Counted from the stretch's first letter, positions 50,811-60,362 are shown. The stretch is DNA of 64,000 nt from an uncultured Lachnospiraceae bacterium (GCA_934317845.1 CAKRES010000001.1:1-64000); one strand, 5' to 3'. Translations and numbers: made by a program. Notes: generated by a model from the letters alone, not told the origin.

Positions 50811-52022
50811 ATGCAGGAAGAAACAAAGAAACAGGTAGAGGGCGGTATCCGTGATCCACATTTCAGGATCAAAACACTGGATGAATTAAAACAAAGTCAT
50901 AATATGTATGATGGGATGATCACTTATTTTAAGGAGGGGGATACTGCAACTCCAAAGCCATTAAAGACGTTGGATGAATTAAAATCCGTGCACAAAAAAG
51001 CAACGATCTACTATGGGCGTTCCGGTGAAAAGTATGGAGAAGATGCAGTGCTGACAGAGGAAGCCAGGAAGGAAATACGGGTGGATCAAAACGGTGTTGC
51101 TCCAGAAGAAGAGGATGAGGAAACCCTTGTCCTGGAACCGGTTCCTTCAATGGAAGAAACTGTAGTACCTGTCATGACAGAGAGTACTGCGGTAGATGGA
51201 CTTTCTGAGGACGAGCTTCGGATCATGGAATCCATTATGGGGACATTGCCACCAGAGGAAGAAAAGATCGTAACTCCAAAGAATCCGGAAGTTGTGGTGC
51301 AGCCTAAGGTGGAGTCTTCCTCCAATCGGAAACCGGAATCGGAAAAAACGGTGTTGACTCGTATGGATCTTGCCCGTATAGAACAGGAAAAAAAGGAGCA
51401 GGAACGAAAGGATGCGATCACAGATCCTGTCTTAAAAGCCAAAGAAGAGGGCGAGCCTGTGATCTTAGCAGAAAAAGAGCAGCTTACTGCGCAGGGGGTA
51501 TTAAAGGAATTTATTACTTATGCTGCATGTTTTCTTGCTGCGATCGTATTTGCTATTCTGATCGTCACCTTTGTCGGACAAAAGTCAGAGGTTACCGGAA
51601 GTTCCATGAATGACACTTTATACAATGGAGAGCAGGTGATCGTGGATAAATTAAGTTATCGTTTTCATTCTCCACAGAGATATGATATTGTTGTATTTCC
51701 GGAAAGCAATAAGAGCAATTATGTAAAACGCATCATCGGGCTTCCGGGGGAGACCATTTCTATCCGGGAAGGTTATATTTACATCAACGACAAGCTGTTG
51801 ACGGATGACTCCTACGGGAAGGAAGGCATTTCCTCGCAGAATTACGGACGTTTAAAGCAGCCTGTGACACTGAAGGATGATGAGTATTTTGTACTTGGAG
51901 ATAATCGAAATAACAGTCAGGACAGCCGTAGTGAAGCGGTAGGAAATGTAACAAAAGACCGTCTGATCGGAAAAGTAACATTTCGATTCTGGCCTTTTAA
52001 GGCAATTGGAAAGGTAGAGTAG
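50811..52022 (+). CDS. Signal peptidase I with a long acidic cytosolic N-terminus
   Basis: 403 residues from ATG 50811 with AGGAG before it; the frame opens at GTG 50802. Residues 1-230 form an acidic, low-complexity cytosolic region with a repeated KTLDELK-x-x-H unit (residues 21-30 and 52-61) and Glu/Pro-rich stretches (PEEEDEETLVLEP). One membrane helix (235-256) follows, then VTGSSMNDTLYNGEQVIVDK with catalytic Ser265, YVKRIIGLPGETIS with Lys306, and YFVLGDNRNNSQDSR. The peptidase core is complete. Signal peptidases usually have fewer than 30 cytosolic residues here, so the extension may tether a partner. Confidence 0.9.
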   Translation: MQEETKKQVEGGIRDPHFRIKTLDELKQSHNMYDGMITYFKEGDTATPKPLKTLDELKSVHKKATIYYGRSGEKYGEDAVLTEEARKEIRVDQNGVAPEEEDEETLVLEPVPSMEETVVPVMTESTAVDGLSEDELRIMESIMGTLPPEEEKIVTPKNPEVVVQPKVESSSNRKPESEKTVLTRMDLARIEQEKKEQERKDAITDPVLKAKEEGEPVILAEKEQLTAQGVLKEFITYAACFLAAIVFAILIVTFVGQKSEVTGSSMNDTLYNGEQVIVDKLSYRFHSPQRYDIVVFPESNKSNYVKRIIGLPGETISIREGYIYINDKLLTDDSYGKEGISSQNYGRLKQPVTLKDDEYFVLGDNRNNSQDSRSEAVGNVTKDRLIGKVTFRFWPFKAIGKVE

Positions 52023-52029
52023 GAGAACA

Positions 52030-52785
52030 ATGGAAGCAATCAGTCAGATCAAAGAAAAGCTGGATGTCAGTGAGGAACAGGCGTTACTTTCCTTTGTAAA
52101 AGAGTACGAAGCAGATGAGCGGCAGGGCGTCAAAAAGCTGGTGAAAAAGGCACAGAAGGAATATGATGCATTACAAAAAGAAAAGCTTCGTATGGAGCAG
52201 ATGAAGCAGTACGAACGAAAGTATGCATCGTGTGAGTATATTGCCGGAATTGATGAAGTGGGACGCGGACCGCTTGCCGGACCGGTAGTTACCTGCGCCG
52301 TGATCCTGCCCAAAGACTGTGATCTGTTATACATTAATGATTCCAAACAGGTGCCGGAAAAACGAAGAGAAATACTGGCAGAACAGATCAAAGAATGTGC
52401 TGTGGCATATTCGATCGGGATCAAAGATCATCAGGTGATCGATGAGATCAATATCTTGCAGGCCACGTATCAGGCAATGCAGCAAGCGGTACAGGGACTT
52501 GCCGTAACACCGGATCTTTTGCTTGTGGATGCAGTGACGATTCCGGATCTTACGATTCCACAGGTACCGATCATCAAAGGGGATGCTAAATCCATTTCTA
52601 TTGCAGCTGCCAGCATTTTAGCAAAGGTGACAAGAGATCATATGATGATGGAATGGGATAAAGCCTATCCGGAATATGATTTTGCTTCCAACAAGGGCTA
52701 TGGTTCCAAAAAACATATTGAAGCGATCAAAAAATATGGTCCTTGTCCGATCCATCGTCAATCGTTTATTCATAATTTTTTATAA
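52030..52785 (+). CDS. rnhB: Ribonuclease HII
   Basis: 251 residues. It removes ribonucleotides from DNA-RNA hybrids. An N-terminal helical region of about 70 residues precedes the core YIAGIDEVGRGPLAGPVV with the catalytic Asp-Glu pair, INDSKQVPEKRREIL, LLLVDAV and KGDAKSISIAAASILAKVTRD, then YDFASNKGYGSKKHIEAIK. The long N-terminal region is typical of clostridial RnhB. The two flagellar-like genes follow. Confidence 0.95.
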   Translation: MEAISQIKEKLDVSEEQALLSFVKEYEADERQGVKKLVKKAQKEYDALQKEKLRMEQMKQYERKYASCEYIAGIDEVGRGPLAGPVVTCAVILPKDCDLLYINDSKQVPEKRREILAEQIKECAVAYSIGIKDHQVIDEINILQATYQAMQQAVQGLAVTPDLLLVDAVTIPDLTIPQVPIIKGDAKSISIAAASILAKVTRDHMMMEWDKAYPEYDFASNKGYGSKKHIEAIKKYGPCPIHRQSFIHNFL

Positions 52786-52812
52786 TCTTTCATCAAAAAA
52801 GGAGGTCATAGT

Positions 52813-54687
52813 ATGGAGATCATTACTACAGCAGCGCAGGCTGCCAATGCGAAAAGTACATTAAACAATGCTTCTACAGCAAATGCATCGTATTCGAAAA
52901 GTCTGATGGCCTCCAGAGCTTTGATGACAGGGGGAAGAAGCAATGAGGTAAGCATTTCCCAGTTGGAAAAGGGGGATGTCTTTAAGGGTGAGATCACCAA
53001 TATGACGGGAAGAAATGTGACGGTTTCTTTGGGGAACGGACAGATGTTATCTGCAACGGTGATGGATGATGTACCGCTTAATATCGGTAACAGTCTGTAT
53101 TTTGAAGTAAAGGAAAATACTGGAGAAACCGTATATCTGCGTCCGCTTACCGATGAGAAATTCAGTCCGCAGAATCAGACGATCGAGCGTTCTCTGCTAT
53201 CCGCAGGACTGCAGCTGAATGAAAAAAATATGGCGGTGGTCAAGGCATTGATGGAAGCCGGTATGCCGATCGATCGCAGTTCCATCATGCGTATTTTGCA
53301 GCAGCTGGTCAATCACCCAAATGCCTCGATCGCAACGATCGTTTCCATGACGAAGGTGAATCTTCCCATTACAGACGGAAATCTTACACAATTTGAGCAG
53401 TATCAGAACCAGGATCGCGCGCTTTTAGGTCAGATTGATACTACGGTGGAGCAGATCACATCTGCATATGAGTCGCTGGGAGAAGAGGAGGCATTCGCAG
53501 GTGATATTATTCGTTTTAATCATGGCGTATTAGAAGCGTTTACAAAAGGGGCGGATTCTTCCCTGTCCCCACTTTCGCTAAAAAATGTCTTTTATATGGA
53601 ACCGGCAGAGGTGGAACAGTTTTATGCTTCTGATGCACCGATGGCTCTTGACCGGGAGGGAAATCCCGTTCTGAATGAACAGGGACTTGCCTATCCAAAG
53701 GGCAGCATTGTATTAAAGGATGGCATGACACCGCTGCTTGACCAGAATGGAAATGTCATAATGACAGAGGAATATTTATCGGAATTAAGCCGGACTTATC
53801 CGGAAGCAACAAAGGAAGAACTGGCGGCGCGTTTTCAAAATGGAGAATTTCAGATCCCACTTGCCAAAACCTATCCGAATGAGATCCAGGCATCCTTTGC
53901 ATCCCAGCTTAAAATGATCGGTGTGAGTGATGAAGCTATTCATATGATGCTGGACCCGAATCATACTGCTGAGGAGCTGGCACGTTCCGTGACGGATTAT
54001 CTGGAACAGAATGATAAGCTCAACGATGATGTGATCAAACAGTTTTTATCCTCCAAGGAATATACAGTTTTGGTAGAAAGTATTGTCAATCATCAGTGGA
54101 AGCTTTCACCGGAACAGTTGAAGGAGCCGGATGCTTTGTCAAAGCTTTATACCCGTATGGCGCAGCAGAGTGAACAGCTTTCCCTTGCCTCAAAGGGATT
54201 TTCCTTTGAGGAGGAATTTCATGGGAATTCCAGAAATATGCAGGAAAATCTGCAGTTTATCAAGGACATCAATGAAAATTATACCTATGCCCAGCTTCCG
54301 ATCCAATTGACGAATCAGGATGTGAACAGCGAACTGTATGTATATACAAATAAAAAGGCTCTTTCAAAGGATAAAAAGGACATCCAGGTGCTGCTGCATC
54401 TGGATATGGAACATCTCGGTTCTACGGATATTCATGTGCAGTTAAACGGAGACAAAGTAACGGCGCGGTTTTATCTGGATGACAACCGTTCGGTCAATAC
54501 CGTATCAATGAATATGGATCAGCTCAGGGAGCGGATCCGTACCCTTCATCTGACGCTTGATACGGAAGTGGTAAAACGAGCTGGAACCAAGACGAAAGAA
54601 GTAGAGGACTTTTCCAAGGATTTTCTGGAAAAGGAAGTCCCGCAGAGTCATCAGATCAAACGGTATACCTTTGATATGCGCGCATAG
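52813..54687 (+). CDS. FliK-like (YlqG-type) protein
   Basis: 624 residues. The first part (VSISQLEKGDVFKGEITNMT) resembles the FliK/YlqG start, and the C-terminal third, LPIQLTNQDVNSELYVYTNK, VLLHLDMEHLGSTDIHVQLN and VTARFYLDDNRSV, matches the FliK C-terminal (Flg_hook) domain. The centre is low in recognisable motifs. In flagellated bacteria FliK controls hook length with FlhB; the next gene encodes an FlhB-tail-like protein. No other flagellar gene is seen in the window. AGGAGGT precedes ATG 52813. Confidence 0.7.
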   Translation: MEIITTAAQAANAKSTLNNASTANASYSKSLMASRALMTGGRSNEVSISQLEKGDVFKGEITNMTGRNVTVSLGNGQMLSATVMDDVPLNIGNSLYFEVKENTGETVYLRPLTDEKFSPQNQTIERSLLSAGLQLNEKNMAVVKALMEAGMPIDRSSIMRILQQLVNHPNASIATIVSMTKVNLPITDGNLTQFEQYQNQDRALLGQIDTTVEQITSAYESLGEEEAFAGDIIRFNHGVLEAFTKGADSSLSPLSLKNVFYMEPAEVEQFYASDAPMALDREGNPVLNEQGLAYPKGSIVLKDGMTPLLDQNGNVIMTEEYLSELSRTYPEATKEELAARFQNGEFQIPLAKTYPNEIQASFASQLKMIGVSDEAIHMMLDPNHTAEELARSVTDYLEQNDKLNDDVIKQFLSSKEYTVLVESIVNHQWKLSPEQLKEPDALSKLYTRMAQQSEQLSLASKGFSFEEEFHGNSRNMQENLQFIKDINENYTYAQLPIQLTNQDVNSELYVYTNKKALSKDKKDIQVLLHLDMEHLGSTDIHVQLNGDKVTARFYLDDNRSVNTVSMNMDQLRERIRTLHLTLDTEVVKRAGTKTKEVEDFSKDFLEKEVPQSHQIKRYTFDMRA

Positions 54688-54698
54688 GAGGGATGATT

Positions 54699-55007
54699 AT
54701 GGCACAGACAAATGAAGAATTACGAAAAAAAATGGCGGTAGCTCTTTCTTATGAACCGGAGGAGGGAGCACCAAAGATCGTAGCATCCGGAGAAGGGTAT
54801 GTGGCTCAGAAGATCGAGGAGACTGCCAAGGCAAATGATGTGCCGCTTTATGAGGATTCCAAGCTTGCAAAAACCTTGTTGAAGCTGGATATTGGAGAGT
54901 GTATTCCGCCGGAGCTTTATAGTGTGGTGGCAGAAATTTTAGTATATGTGGATGATATGGACCGCCTGCGCAGCAAGGTAGGACATTTAGGGAAAAGGGG
55001 GAACTAG
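54699..55007 (+). CDS. FlhB C-terminal domain-like protein (YlqH)
   Basis: 102 residues from ATG 54699; AGGAGGG abuts an earlier ATG at 54693, which would be too close. KMAVALSYEPEEGAPKIVAS, GYVAQKIEETAKANDVPLYE, and SKLAKTLLKLDIGECIPPEL match the cytosolic domain of FlhB/YscU family proteins, without the membrane part or the NPTH self-cleavage motif (here SYEPEEGAP). B. subtilis YlqH has the same form. Downstream of the FliK-like gene. Confidence 0.85.
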   Translation: MAQTNEELRKKMAVALSYEPEEGAPKIVASGEGYVAQKIEETAKANDVPLYEDSKLAKTLLKLDIGECIPPELYSVVAEILVYVDDMDRLRSKVGHLGKRGN

Positions 55008-55364
55008 TTGAATCAGCGTAAGTTGGGAAGTGATAAAGAAGCGGTTGCGGCAGCGTATTTGAAAGAAAAGGGCTACTGTATTGTAGAGAAAAATTACCGG
55101 GTACGGCAGGGCGAGATCGATCTGGTCGCGAAGGATCGGGACACTTTAGTTTTTGTTGAGGTGAAATACCGGAAAAATCCTGCCAGCGGTTTTGCGGCAG
55201 AGGCAGTTGGTATGGCAAAACAGAGAAAGATCAGCCGGGTATCGTTAAGCTATCTGAGTGAGCATGGAATTTCACCGGATACTGCCATACGCTATGATGT
55301 GATTGCAATCGATCAGGATGTGATCACGCATTATGAAAATGCATTTTTATATTGTTATCTGTAG
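55008..55364 (+). CDS. yraN: YraN family endonuclease-like protein (UPF0102)
   Basis: 118 residues, the usual length, from TTG 55008, next to the ylqH stop and behind AAAAGGGGG. The PD-(D/E)XK-like core is visible: GEIDLVAKDRDTLVFVEVKYRKN, with Asp, Glu and the Glu-x-Lys. LGSDKEAVAAAYLKEKGYC is the family start. Its role may be in DNA processing; not firmly established. Confidence 0.92.
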   Translation: MNQRKLGSDKEAVAAAYLKEKGYCIVEKNYRVRQGEIDLVAKDRDTLVFVEVKYRKNPASGFAAEAVGMAKQRKISRVSLSYLSEHGISPDTAIRYDVIAIDQDVITHYENAFLYCYL

Positions 55365-55379
55365 AAAAAGGAGTAAGCT

Positions 55380-56231
55380 ATGACAAAATCAGATTTTTTA
55401 TGTGCCAATGATTCGGCATCCCTGCTTGTAAAGGAGAAGGATGGTGTTGCGACATTGGCATTTTCCCTGTTTGAATCCCTTCCGGTGAAGCATGCATTTT
55501 CCACGCGGCTTGGTGGTGTAAGCACCGGTCATCTGGCGAGCATGAATTTAAGCTATGCCAGACAGGATGATCCGGATAATGTAACAGAAAATTTTAAACG
55601 GATCGGAAAAGCAGTCGGGTTTACGATCGACCAGCTTGTATTTTCCGACCAGCAGCATCACACAAATGTGCGCCGGGTGACAAAAGAGGATGCGGGAGCG
55701 GGGATCGTGAAGCCGCTTTCCTATCAGGATGTGGACGGTTTGATCACGAATGAAAAGGGAATCTGTCTGGCAACCTTTTTTGCTGATTGTGTGCCACTTT
55801 ATTTTGTAGATCCGGTGCATCAGGCAATCGGGCTTTCGCATTCCGGATGGCGCGGTACAGCAGGCAGAATGGGAGCTGTTACGATTGCAGCAATGCAGAA
55901 AGAATTTGGCTCCAGACCGGAGGAGATCTATGCGGCGATCGGCCCGAGCATCTGCAAAGACTGCTATGAGGTAAGTGAAGAAGTGTATGAGGAGTTTTCC
56001 AAGCAATTTTCCAAAGAAGAACTCGGACAGTGCTTTCAGGAAAAGGGCGGCGGAAAATACCAGCTTGATCTTTGGAGAGCAAATGAAGGAATTCTGCTTT
56101 CGGCAGGTGTTTTAAAAGAGCATCTGACAGTTACGGATGTTTGCACCTGCTGCAATCCAAAGCTTTTGTTTTCTCACCGTGCAAGTAAGGGGATGCGGGG
56201 AAATCTGGCAGCATTTTTGATGCTTTCCTAA
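55380..56231 (+). CDS. pgeF: Peptidoglycan editing factor PgeF (YfiH, laccase-domain family)
   Basis: 283 residues. Conserved metal/catalytic residues in HAFSTRLGGVSTGHLASMNL, TFFADCVPLYFVDPVHQAIG with the active Cys, and LSHSGWRGTAGRMG with His; the C-terminal CTCCNPKLLFSHRASKGMRG. PgeF removes misplaced L-Ser residues from UDP-MurNAc stem peptides; purine nucleoside activities are reported for relatives. AAGGAG before ATG 55380. Confidence 0.9.
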   Translation: MTKSDFLCANDSASLLVKEKDGVATLAFSLFESLPVKHAFSTRLGGVSTGHLASMNLSYARQDDPDNVTENFKRIGKAVGFTIDQLVFSDQQHHTNVRRVTKEDAGAGIVKPLSYQDVDGLITNEKGICLATFFADCVPLYFVDPVHQAIGLSHSGWRGTAGRMGAVTIAAMQKEFGSRPEEIYAAIGPSICKDCYEVSEEVYEEFSKQFSKEELGQCFQEKGGGKYQLDLWRANEGILLSAGVLKEHLTVTDVCTCCNPKLLFSHRASKGMRGNLAAFLMLS

Positions 56232-56269
56232 AGTGTTTTTTGGAAATGCTTTTTGTTTTTTTAAAACTG

Positions 56270-56278
56270 TGGTATACT
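56270..56278 (+). promoter_or_regulatory. Extended -10 promoter of uraA-upp
   Basis: TG-G-TATACT at 56270-56278, 45 bases before ATG 56324, with no good -35. No PyrR-binding leader or terminator hairpin is seen in the short leader. Confidence 0.4.
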
Positions 56279-56323
56279 GGGTAAGATAGCTTGTAGTAAG
56301 AAACAAAAGTGGAGGAAAAAAAG

Positions 56324-57667
56324 ATGAATGTATCGCAGGAGCCAATACGCGACGCAAGAAAACTGGGCATTTGGAAAATGCTCGTATTAGGATTACAGCA
56401 CATGTTTGCCATGTTTGGGGCTACGATCTTAGTGCCAATTCTGGTCAGTGCTTATTTTGGGGATGTATCACAGGGACGGTTGATCCAGGTAACATTATTC
56501 TGTGCCGGAATCGGAACCTTGTTTTTTCATTTTATGTCAAAGTTTAAAGTTCCTGCTTTTTTGGGTTCTTCCTTTGCTTTTTTGGGTGGATTTGCAACAG
56601 TTGCAAAGTTTGACAGTGGTATCTATGCAACGATGAGTGGAGATGAAAAACTTTCTTATGCCTGCGGTGGAATCGTGATCGCCGGTCTTTTGTATCTGGT
56701 GCTGGCATTTGTGATCAAGCTGGTTGGTGTGCATAAAGTCATGCGTTACTTGCCTCCGGTTGTAACTGGTCCGATCATCATCTGTATCGGTCTTAACCTG
56801 ACCAGTTCTGCGATCAGCAATGCGTCCATGAACTGGCCGCTGGCATTGGTTGCTTTAGTGGTGATCGTGGTATTTAATATCTGGGGCAAAGGAATGTTTA
56901 AGATCATTCCGATCCTTTTGGGTGTGGTGATCTCTTATCTGGTTGCAATGGTGATGAATCATTTTGGTGTCACCAACGTGGATGGTTCTGCCATTTTAAA
57001 TTATGCAGCGATCAAAGATGCCGGACTGATCGGTATTCCGGGATTTGAATTTTGTAAGTTTGATCTTTCTGCAATCTTAGTAATGGCACCGATCGCACTG
57101 GCTACGATGATGGAACATATTGGAGATATTTCCGCCATTTCCGCAACGGTCGGGGAGAATTATATTGAAGATCCGGGCCTGCACCGCACATTAATTGGTG
57201 ATGGTATTGCAACCAGTATTTCCGCATTGATCGGAGGACCTGCCAATACGACTTACGGAGAGAACACGGGTGTATTGGAATTAAGCCGGGTACATGATCC
57301 AAGAGTGATCCGGATTGCTGCTGTTTATGCGATCATTTTAAGTTTTATTCCAAAGGTTGCCACATTGATCGGTACACTGCCGACGGCGATCATTGGTGGT
57401 ATCAGCTTTATCTTATATGGTATGATCTCCGCGATCGGTATCCGAAACGTGGTAGAGAATAAAGTGGATCTGACCAATTCCAGAAATCTGATCATTGTAG
57501 CAGTAACGCTGGTTTGTGGCCTTGGATTTACAGAGGGAATTACTTTTTCAGTGGCAGGTACCCCGGTTACTCTGACCGGACTGGCGATCGCAGCTTTGGC
57601 CGGTATTGTTTTAAATGCGATCTTACCGGGCAAGGATTATGAGTTTCAGACAAGCAAGGAGGATTAA
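56324..57667 (+). CDS. uraA: Uracil permease (NCS2 / UraA family)
   Basis: 447 residues from ATG 56324, with GTGGAGG before it. Around 12 membrane segments. LVLGLQHMFAMFGATILVPI starts the family fold, AFLGSSFAFLGGFATVAK, LPPVVTGPIIICIGLNL and MMEHIGDISAISATVGENY cover the substrate region including the conserved Glu, and GGPANTTYGENTGVLELSRV is the NCS2 signature. It imports uracil with protons. upp follows after three bases, so the pair captures uracil and converts it to UMP. Confidence 0.95.
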   Translation: MNVSQEPIRDARKLGIWKMLVLGLQHMFAMFGATILVPILVSAYFGDVSQGRLIQVTLFCAGIGTLFFHFMSKFKVPAFLGSSFAFLGGFATVAKFDSGIYATMSGDEKLSYACGGIVIAGLLYLVLAFVIKLVGVHKVMRYLPPVVTGPIIICIGLNLTSSAISNASMNWPLALVALVVIVVFNIWGKGMFKIIPILLGVVISYLVAMVMNHFGVTNVDGSAILNYAAIKDAGLIGIPGFEFCKFDLSAILVMAPIALATMMEHIGDISAISATVGENYIEDPGLHRTLIGDGIATSISALIGGPANTTYGENTGVLELSRVHDPRVIRIAAVYAIILSFIPKVATLIGTLPTAIIGGISFILYGMISAIGIRNVVENKVDLTNSRNLIIVAVTLVCGLGFTEGITFSVAGTPVTLTGLAIAALAGIVLNAILPGKDYEFQTSKED

Positions 57668-57670
57668 GTC

Positions 57671-58303
57671 ATGAATGATAATATTGTATATTGTGAGCAC
57701 CCGTTGATCCAGCATAAGATTTCCCGACTGAGAGATAAAAATACCGGAACGAATGAATTCCGTTCTCTGGTAGAAGAAATTGCTATGCTGATGGGTTATG
57801 AGGCACTGCGTGATCTGCCTACAAAAGAGGAGGAGGTAGAAACTCCGATTGAAGTATGCAAAACTCCTGTCATCGCAGGAAGAAAGCTGGCTGTTGTTCC
57901 GATCCTTCGTGCCGGACTTGGTATGGTGAGCGGTATTACCGCTTTAGTGCCAACTGCTAAGATCGGTCATATCGGTCTTTACCGGGATGAAGAAACACAT
58001 GAGCCACATGAATATTACTGTAAATTACCAAATCCGATCGAGGAGCGTCTGATCGTTGTGACAGATCCGATGCTGGCAACCGGCGGTTCTGCAATTGCTG
58101 CGGTTGATTTTATCAAGCAGCATGGTGGAAAAAACATCAAGTTCTTGTGTATCATTGCAGCTCCGGAAGGATTAAAAAAGCTGCACGAGGTACATCCGGA
58201 TGTGAAGATCTATGTCGGTCATCTGGATCGTGAGTTGAATCAGGATGCGTATATCTGTCCGGGACTCGGAGATGCCGGAGATCGTATTTTTGGTACGAAA
58301 TAA
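57671..58303 (+). CDS. upp: Uracil phosphoribosyltransferase
   Basis: 210 residues. It makes UMP from uracil and PRPP. EHPLIQHKISRLRDKNTG is the family N-terminus, IAGRKLAVVPILRAGLGMVSG and VTDPMLATGGSAIAAVDFI bind PRPP, and LDRELNQDAYICPGLGDAGDRIFGTK closes the active site. Cytosolic. It pairs with the uracil permease upstream, and with the uridine phosphorolysis enzyme at 20579 in the wider pathway. Confidence 0.97.
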   Translation: MNDNIVYCEHPLIQHKISRLRDKNTGTNEFRSLVEEIAMLMGYEALRDLPTKEEEVETPIEVCKTPVIAGRKLAVVPILRAGLGMVSGITALVPTAKIGHIGLYRDEETHEPHEYYCKLPNPIEERLIVVTDPMLATGGSAIAAVDFIKQHGGKNIKFLCIIAAPEGLKKLHEVHPDVKIYVGHLDRELNQDAYICPGLGDAGDRIFGTK

Positions 58304-58353
58304 AGTGACATGGATATGTAAAAAAACGCATATTCTATGATGGAGGATGAAAG

Positions 58354-59679
58354 ATGAGTAAACCAATCGTTGCCATTGTAGGACGTCCCAATGTGGGAAA
58401 GTCTACGTTGTTTAATGCATTGGCGGGAAAAAATATTTCTATTGTAAAGGATACACCCGGTGTGACCAGAGATCGTATCTATGCGGATGTTTCATGGTTA
58501 AATGGAAGCTTTACGCTGATCGATACCGGAGGAATTGAGCCGGATACCGGCGATCAGATGTTAAAGCATATGCGGGATCAGGCAGAGATTGCCATTGCGA
58601 CAGCGGATGTCATCGTGTTTATCGTAGATGTCAGACAGGGGCTTCAGGATGCGGATCACAAGGTAGCAGATATGCTGCGTCGTTCGCATAAGCCTGTGGT
58701 TCTGGCTGTCAATAAAGTGGATAATTTTGAGAAACAGATGCCGGATGTTTATGAATTTTATAACCTCGGATTGGGAGATCCCCTTCCAATTTCCGGTACT
58801 TCAAGACTTGGTTTCGGAGATATGCTGGATGAAGTTGTTTCCCATTTTGATCCGGTTGCATTTGAAGAAGAAGAGGATGAGCGTCCGAAGATCGCGATCA
58901 TCGGAAAGCCAAACGTAGGAAAATCTTCTTTGATCAATAAAATGCTAGGCGAAAACCGCTGCATCGTATCGGATGTGGCTGGTACGACAAGAGATGCCAT
59001 TGACACCAATGTGATCTATCAGGGCAAGGAATATGTTTTTATTGATACTGCCGGGCTGCGCAGAAAGAACAAGATCAAAGAAGAATTGGAGCGTTACAGT
59101 ATCATCCGTACCGTCAGTGCGGTAGAGCGTGCAGACGTGGTGGTACTTGTGATCGATGCCTATGAGGGTGTGACCGAGCAGGATGCAAAGATTGCCGGAA
59201 TCGCACACGAACGCGGAAAGGGAATGATCATAGCTGTCAACAAATGGGATAAGATCGAGAAGGATGACAAGACCATTTACAAATTTACAGATAAGGTCAG
59301 ACAGACGCTTTCCTTTATGAATTATGCGGAGATCATTTTTATTTCCGCAGCAACAGGACAGCGTATCGGCAAGCTGTTTGATATGATCGATACAGTGATC
59401 GAGAATCATGCATTGCGCGTACAGACCGGTGTGTTAAATGAGATTTTATCAGAGGCTGTTGCCATGAAACAGCCACCGTCTGATAAGGGAAAACGGCTTC
59501 GTATTTACTATATGACGCAGGTTTCGGTCAAACCGCCAACTTTTGTCATGTTTATCAATGACAAGAAACTGATGCATTTCTCCTATACACGTTATCTGGA
59601 GAATCAGATCCGTAATACCTTTGGGTTCAAGGGAACACCGATTCATTTTATCGCAAGGGAAAGGAAAGAAAAGGAATGA
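58354..59679 (+). CDS. der: GTPase Der (EngA)
   Basis: 441 residues. Two GTPase domains in tandem: GRPNVGKSTLFNAL, DTGG and NKVDNF first; GKPNVGKSSLINKML, DTAGLRRKNK and VNKWDKIEKDD second. The KH-like C-terminal domain follows (VSVKPPTFVMFINDKKLMHF). Needed for 50S subunit assembly. ATGGAGGATG lies before ATG 58354. plsY starts inside its last codons. Confidence 0.97.
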   Translation: MSKPIVAIVGRPNVGKSTLFNALAGKNISIVKDTPGVTRDRIYADVSWLNGSFTLIDTGGIEPDTGDQMLKHMRDQAEIAIATADVIVFIVDVRQGLQDADHKVADMLRRSHKPVVLAVNKVDNFEKQMPDVYEFYNLGLGDPLPISGTSRLGFGDMLDEVVSHFDPVAFEEEEDERPKIAIIGKPNVGKSSLINKMLGENRCIVSDVAGTTRDAIDTNVIYQGKEYVFIDTAGLRRKNKIKEELERYSIIRTVSAVERADVVVLVIDAYEGVTEQDAKIAGIAHERGKGMIIAVNKWDKIEKDDKTIYKFTDKVRQTLSFMNYAEIIFISAATGQRIGKLFDMIDTVIENHALRVQTGVLNEILSEAVAMKQPPSDKGKRLRIYYMTQVSVKPPTFVMFINDKKLMHFSYTRYLENQIRNTFGFKGTPIHFIARERKEKE

Positions 59680-60362
59680 TGATTGTATATCGCTTGTTAA
59701 GCGTATGTCTGGGATATTTATTTGGTCTGTTTCAGACCGGTTACATTTTAGGACGTTTAAAAGGGGTAGACATCCGTCAATATGGAAGCGGCAATTCCGG
59801 GACGACCAATGCCTCCCGTGTACTGGGGAAAAAGGCAGGAGTTTTGGTCTACATCGGAGATTGCTTAAAGGCCATCATCTGTTGCGTGATCGTCCGACTG
59901 ATCTTTGGACACATAGCGCCGGATATGGTTGGCCTTTTAGTGTTATATGCCGGATTTGGGGTGGTGCTTGGCCACAACTATCCATTCTATATGAATTTTA
60001 AAGGTGGAAAAGGAATTGCAGCAACGTCCGGTGCTGTGATCGCATTTGGTGACTGGCGCATTATTGTGATCTGTCTGCTTGTGTTTGCAGTGGTAGTGTT
60101 GGGAACAAAATATATGTCACTTGCCTCGCTTTGTGTGGTAACGACGTATTTTATTACAACGATCCTGTTTGGTCAGTTTGATCATATCGGACTGCCGGGA
60201 GCGTATGTATCCAGTTACCATTTGATCGAGTGTTATATTGTTACATTTTTGTTTACGGCGTCAGCCTTTTTGAAACACCGGGAGAATATCAAACGATTGT
60301 GTCAGGGGACGGAACGACGCTTGGGAGATCCAAAGGATTCTGTTCATATTACACAGGAATAA
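59676..60362 (+). CDS. plsY: Glycerol-3-phosphate acyltransferase PlsY
   Basis: 228 residues, with five to six membrane segments. The three catalytic motifs are visible: YGSGNSGTTNASRVLGKKAG, GHNYPFYMNFKGGKGIAATS and HRENIKRLCQGTER. It transfers acyl from acyl-phosphate to glycerol-3-phosphate, made by GpsA encoded next. ATG 59676 overlaps der by four bases, so the three genes are coupled. Confidence 0.95.
   Translation: MMIVYRLLSVCLGYLFGLFQTGYILGRLKGVDIRQYGSGNSGTTNASRVLGKKAGVLVYIGDCLKAIICCVIVRLIFGHIAPDMVGLLVLYAGFGVVLGHNYPFYMNFKGGKGIAATSGAVIAFGDWRIIVICLLVFAVVVLGTKYMSLASLCVVTTYFITTILFGQFDHIGLPGAYVSSYHLIECYIVTFLFTASAFLKHRENIKRLCQGTERRLGDPKDSVHITQE

Noticed and set aside
56232..56262. T-rich stretch after pgeF as a terminator
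   Set aside because: Only a weak six-pair stem with G-T pairs could form before the T-run.
58304..58353. Imperfect hairpin between upp and der
   Set aside because: The stem is bulged and no T-run follows on the + strand; it does not qualify as a terminator.
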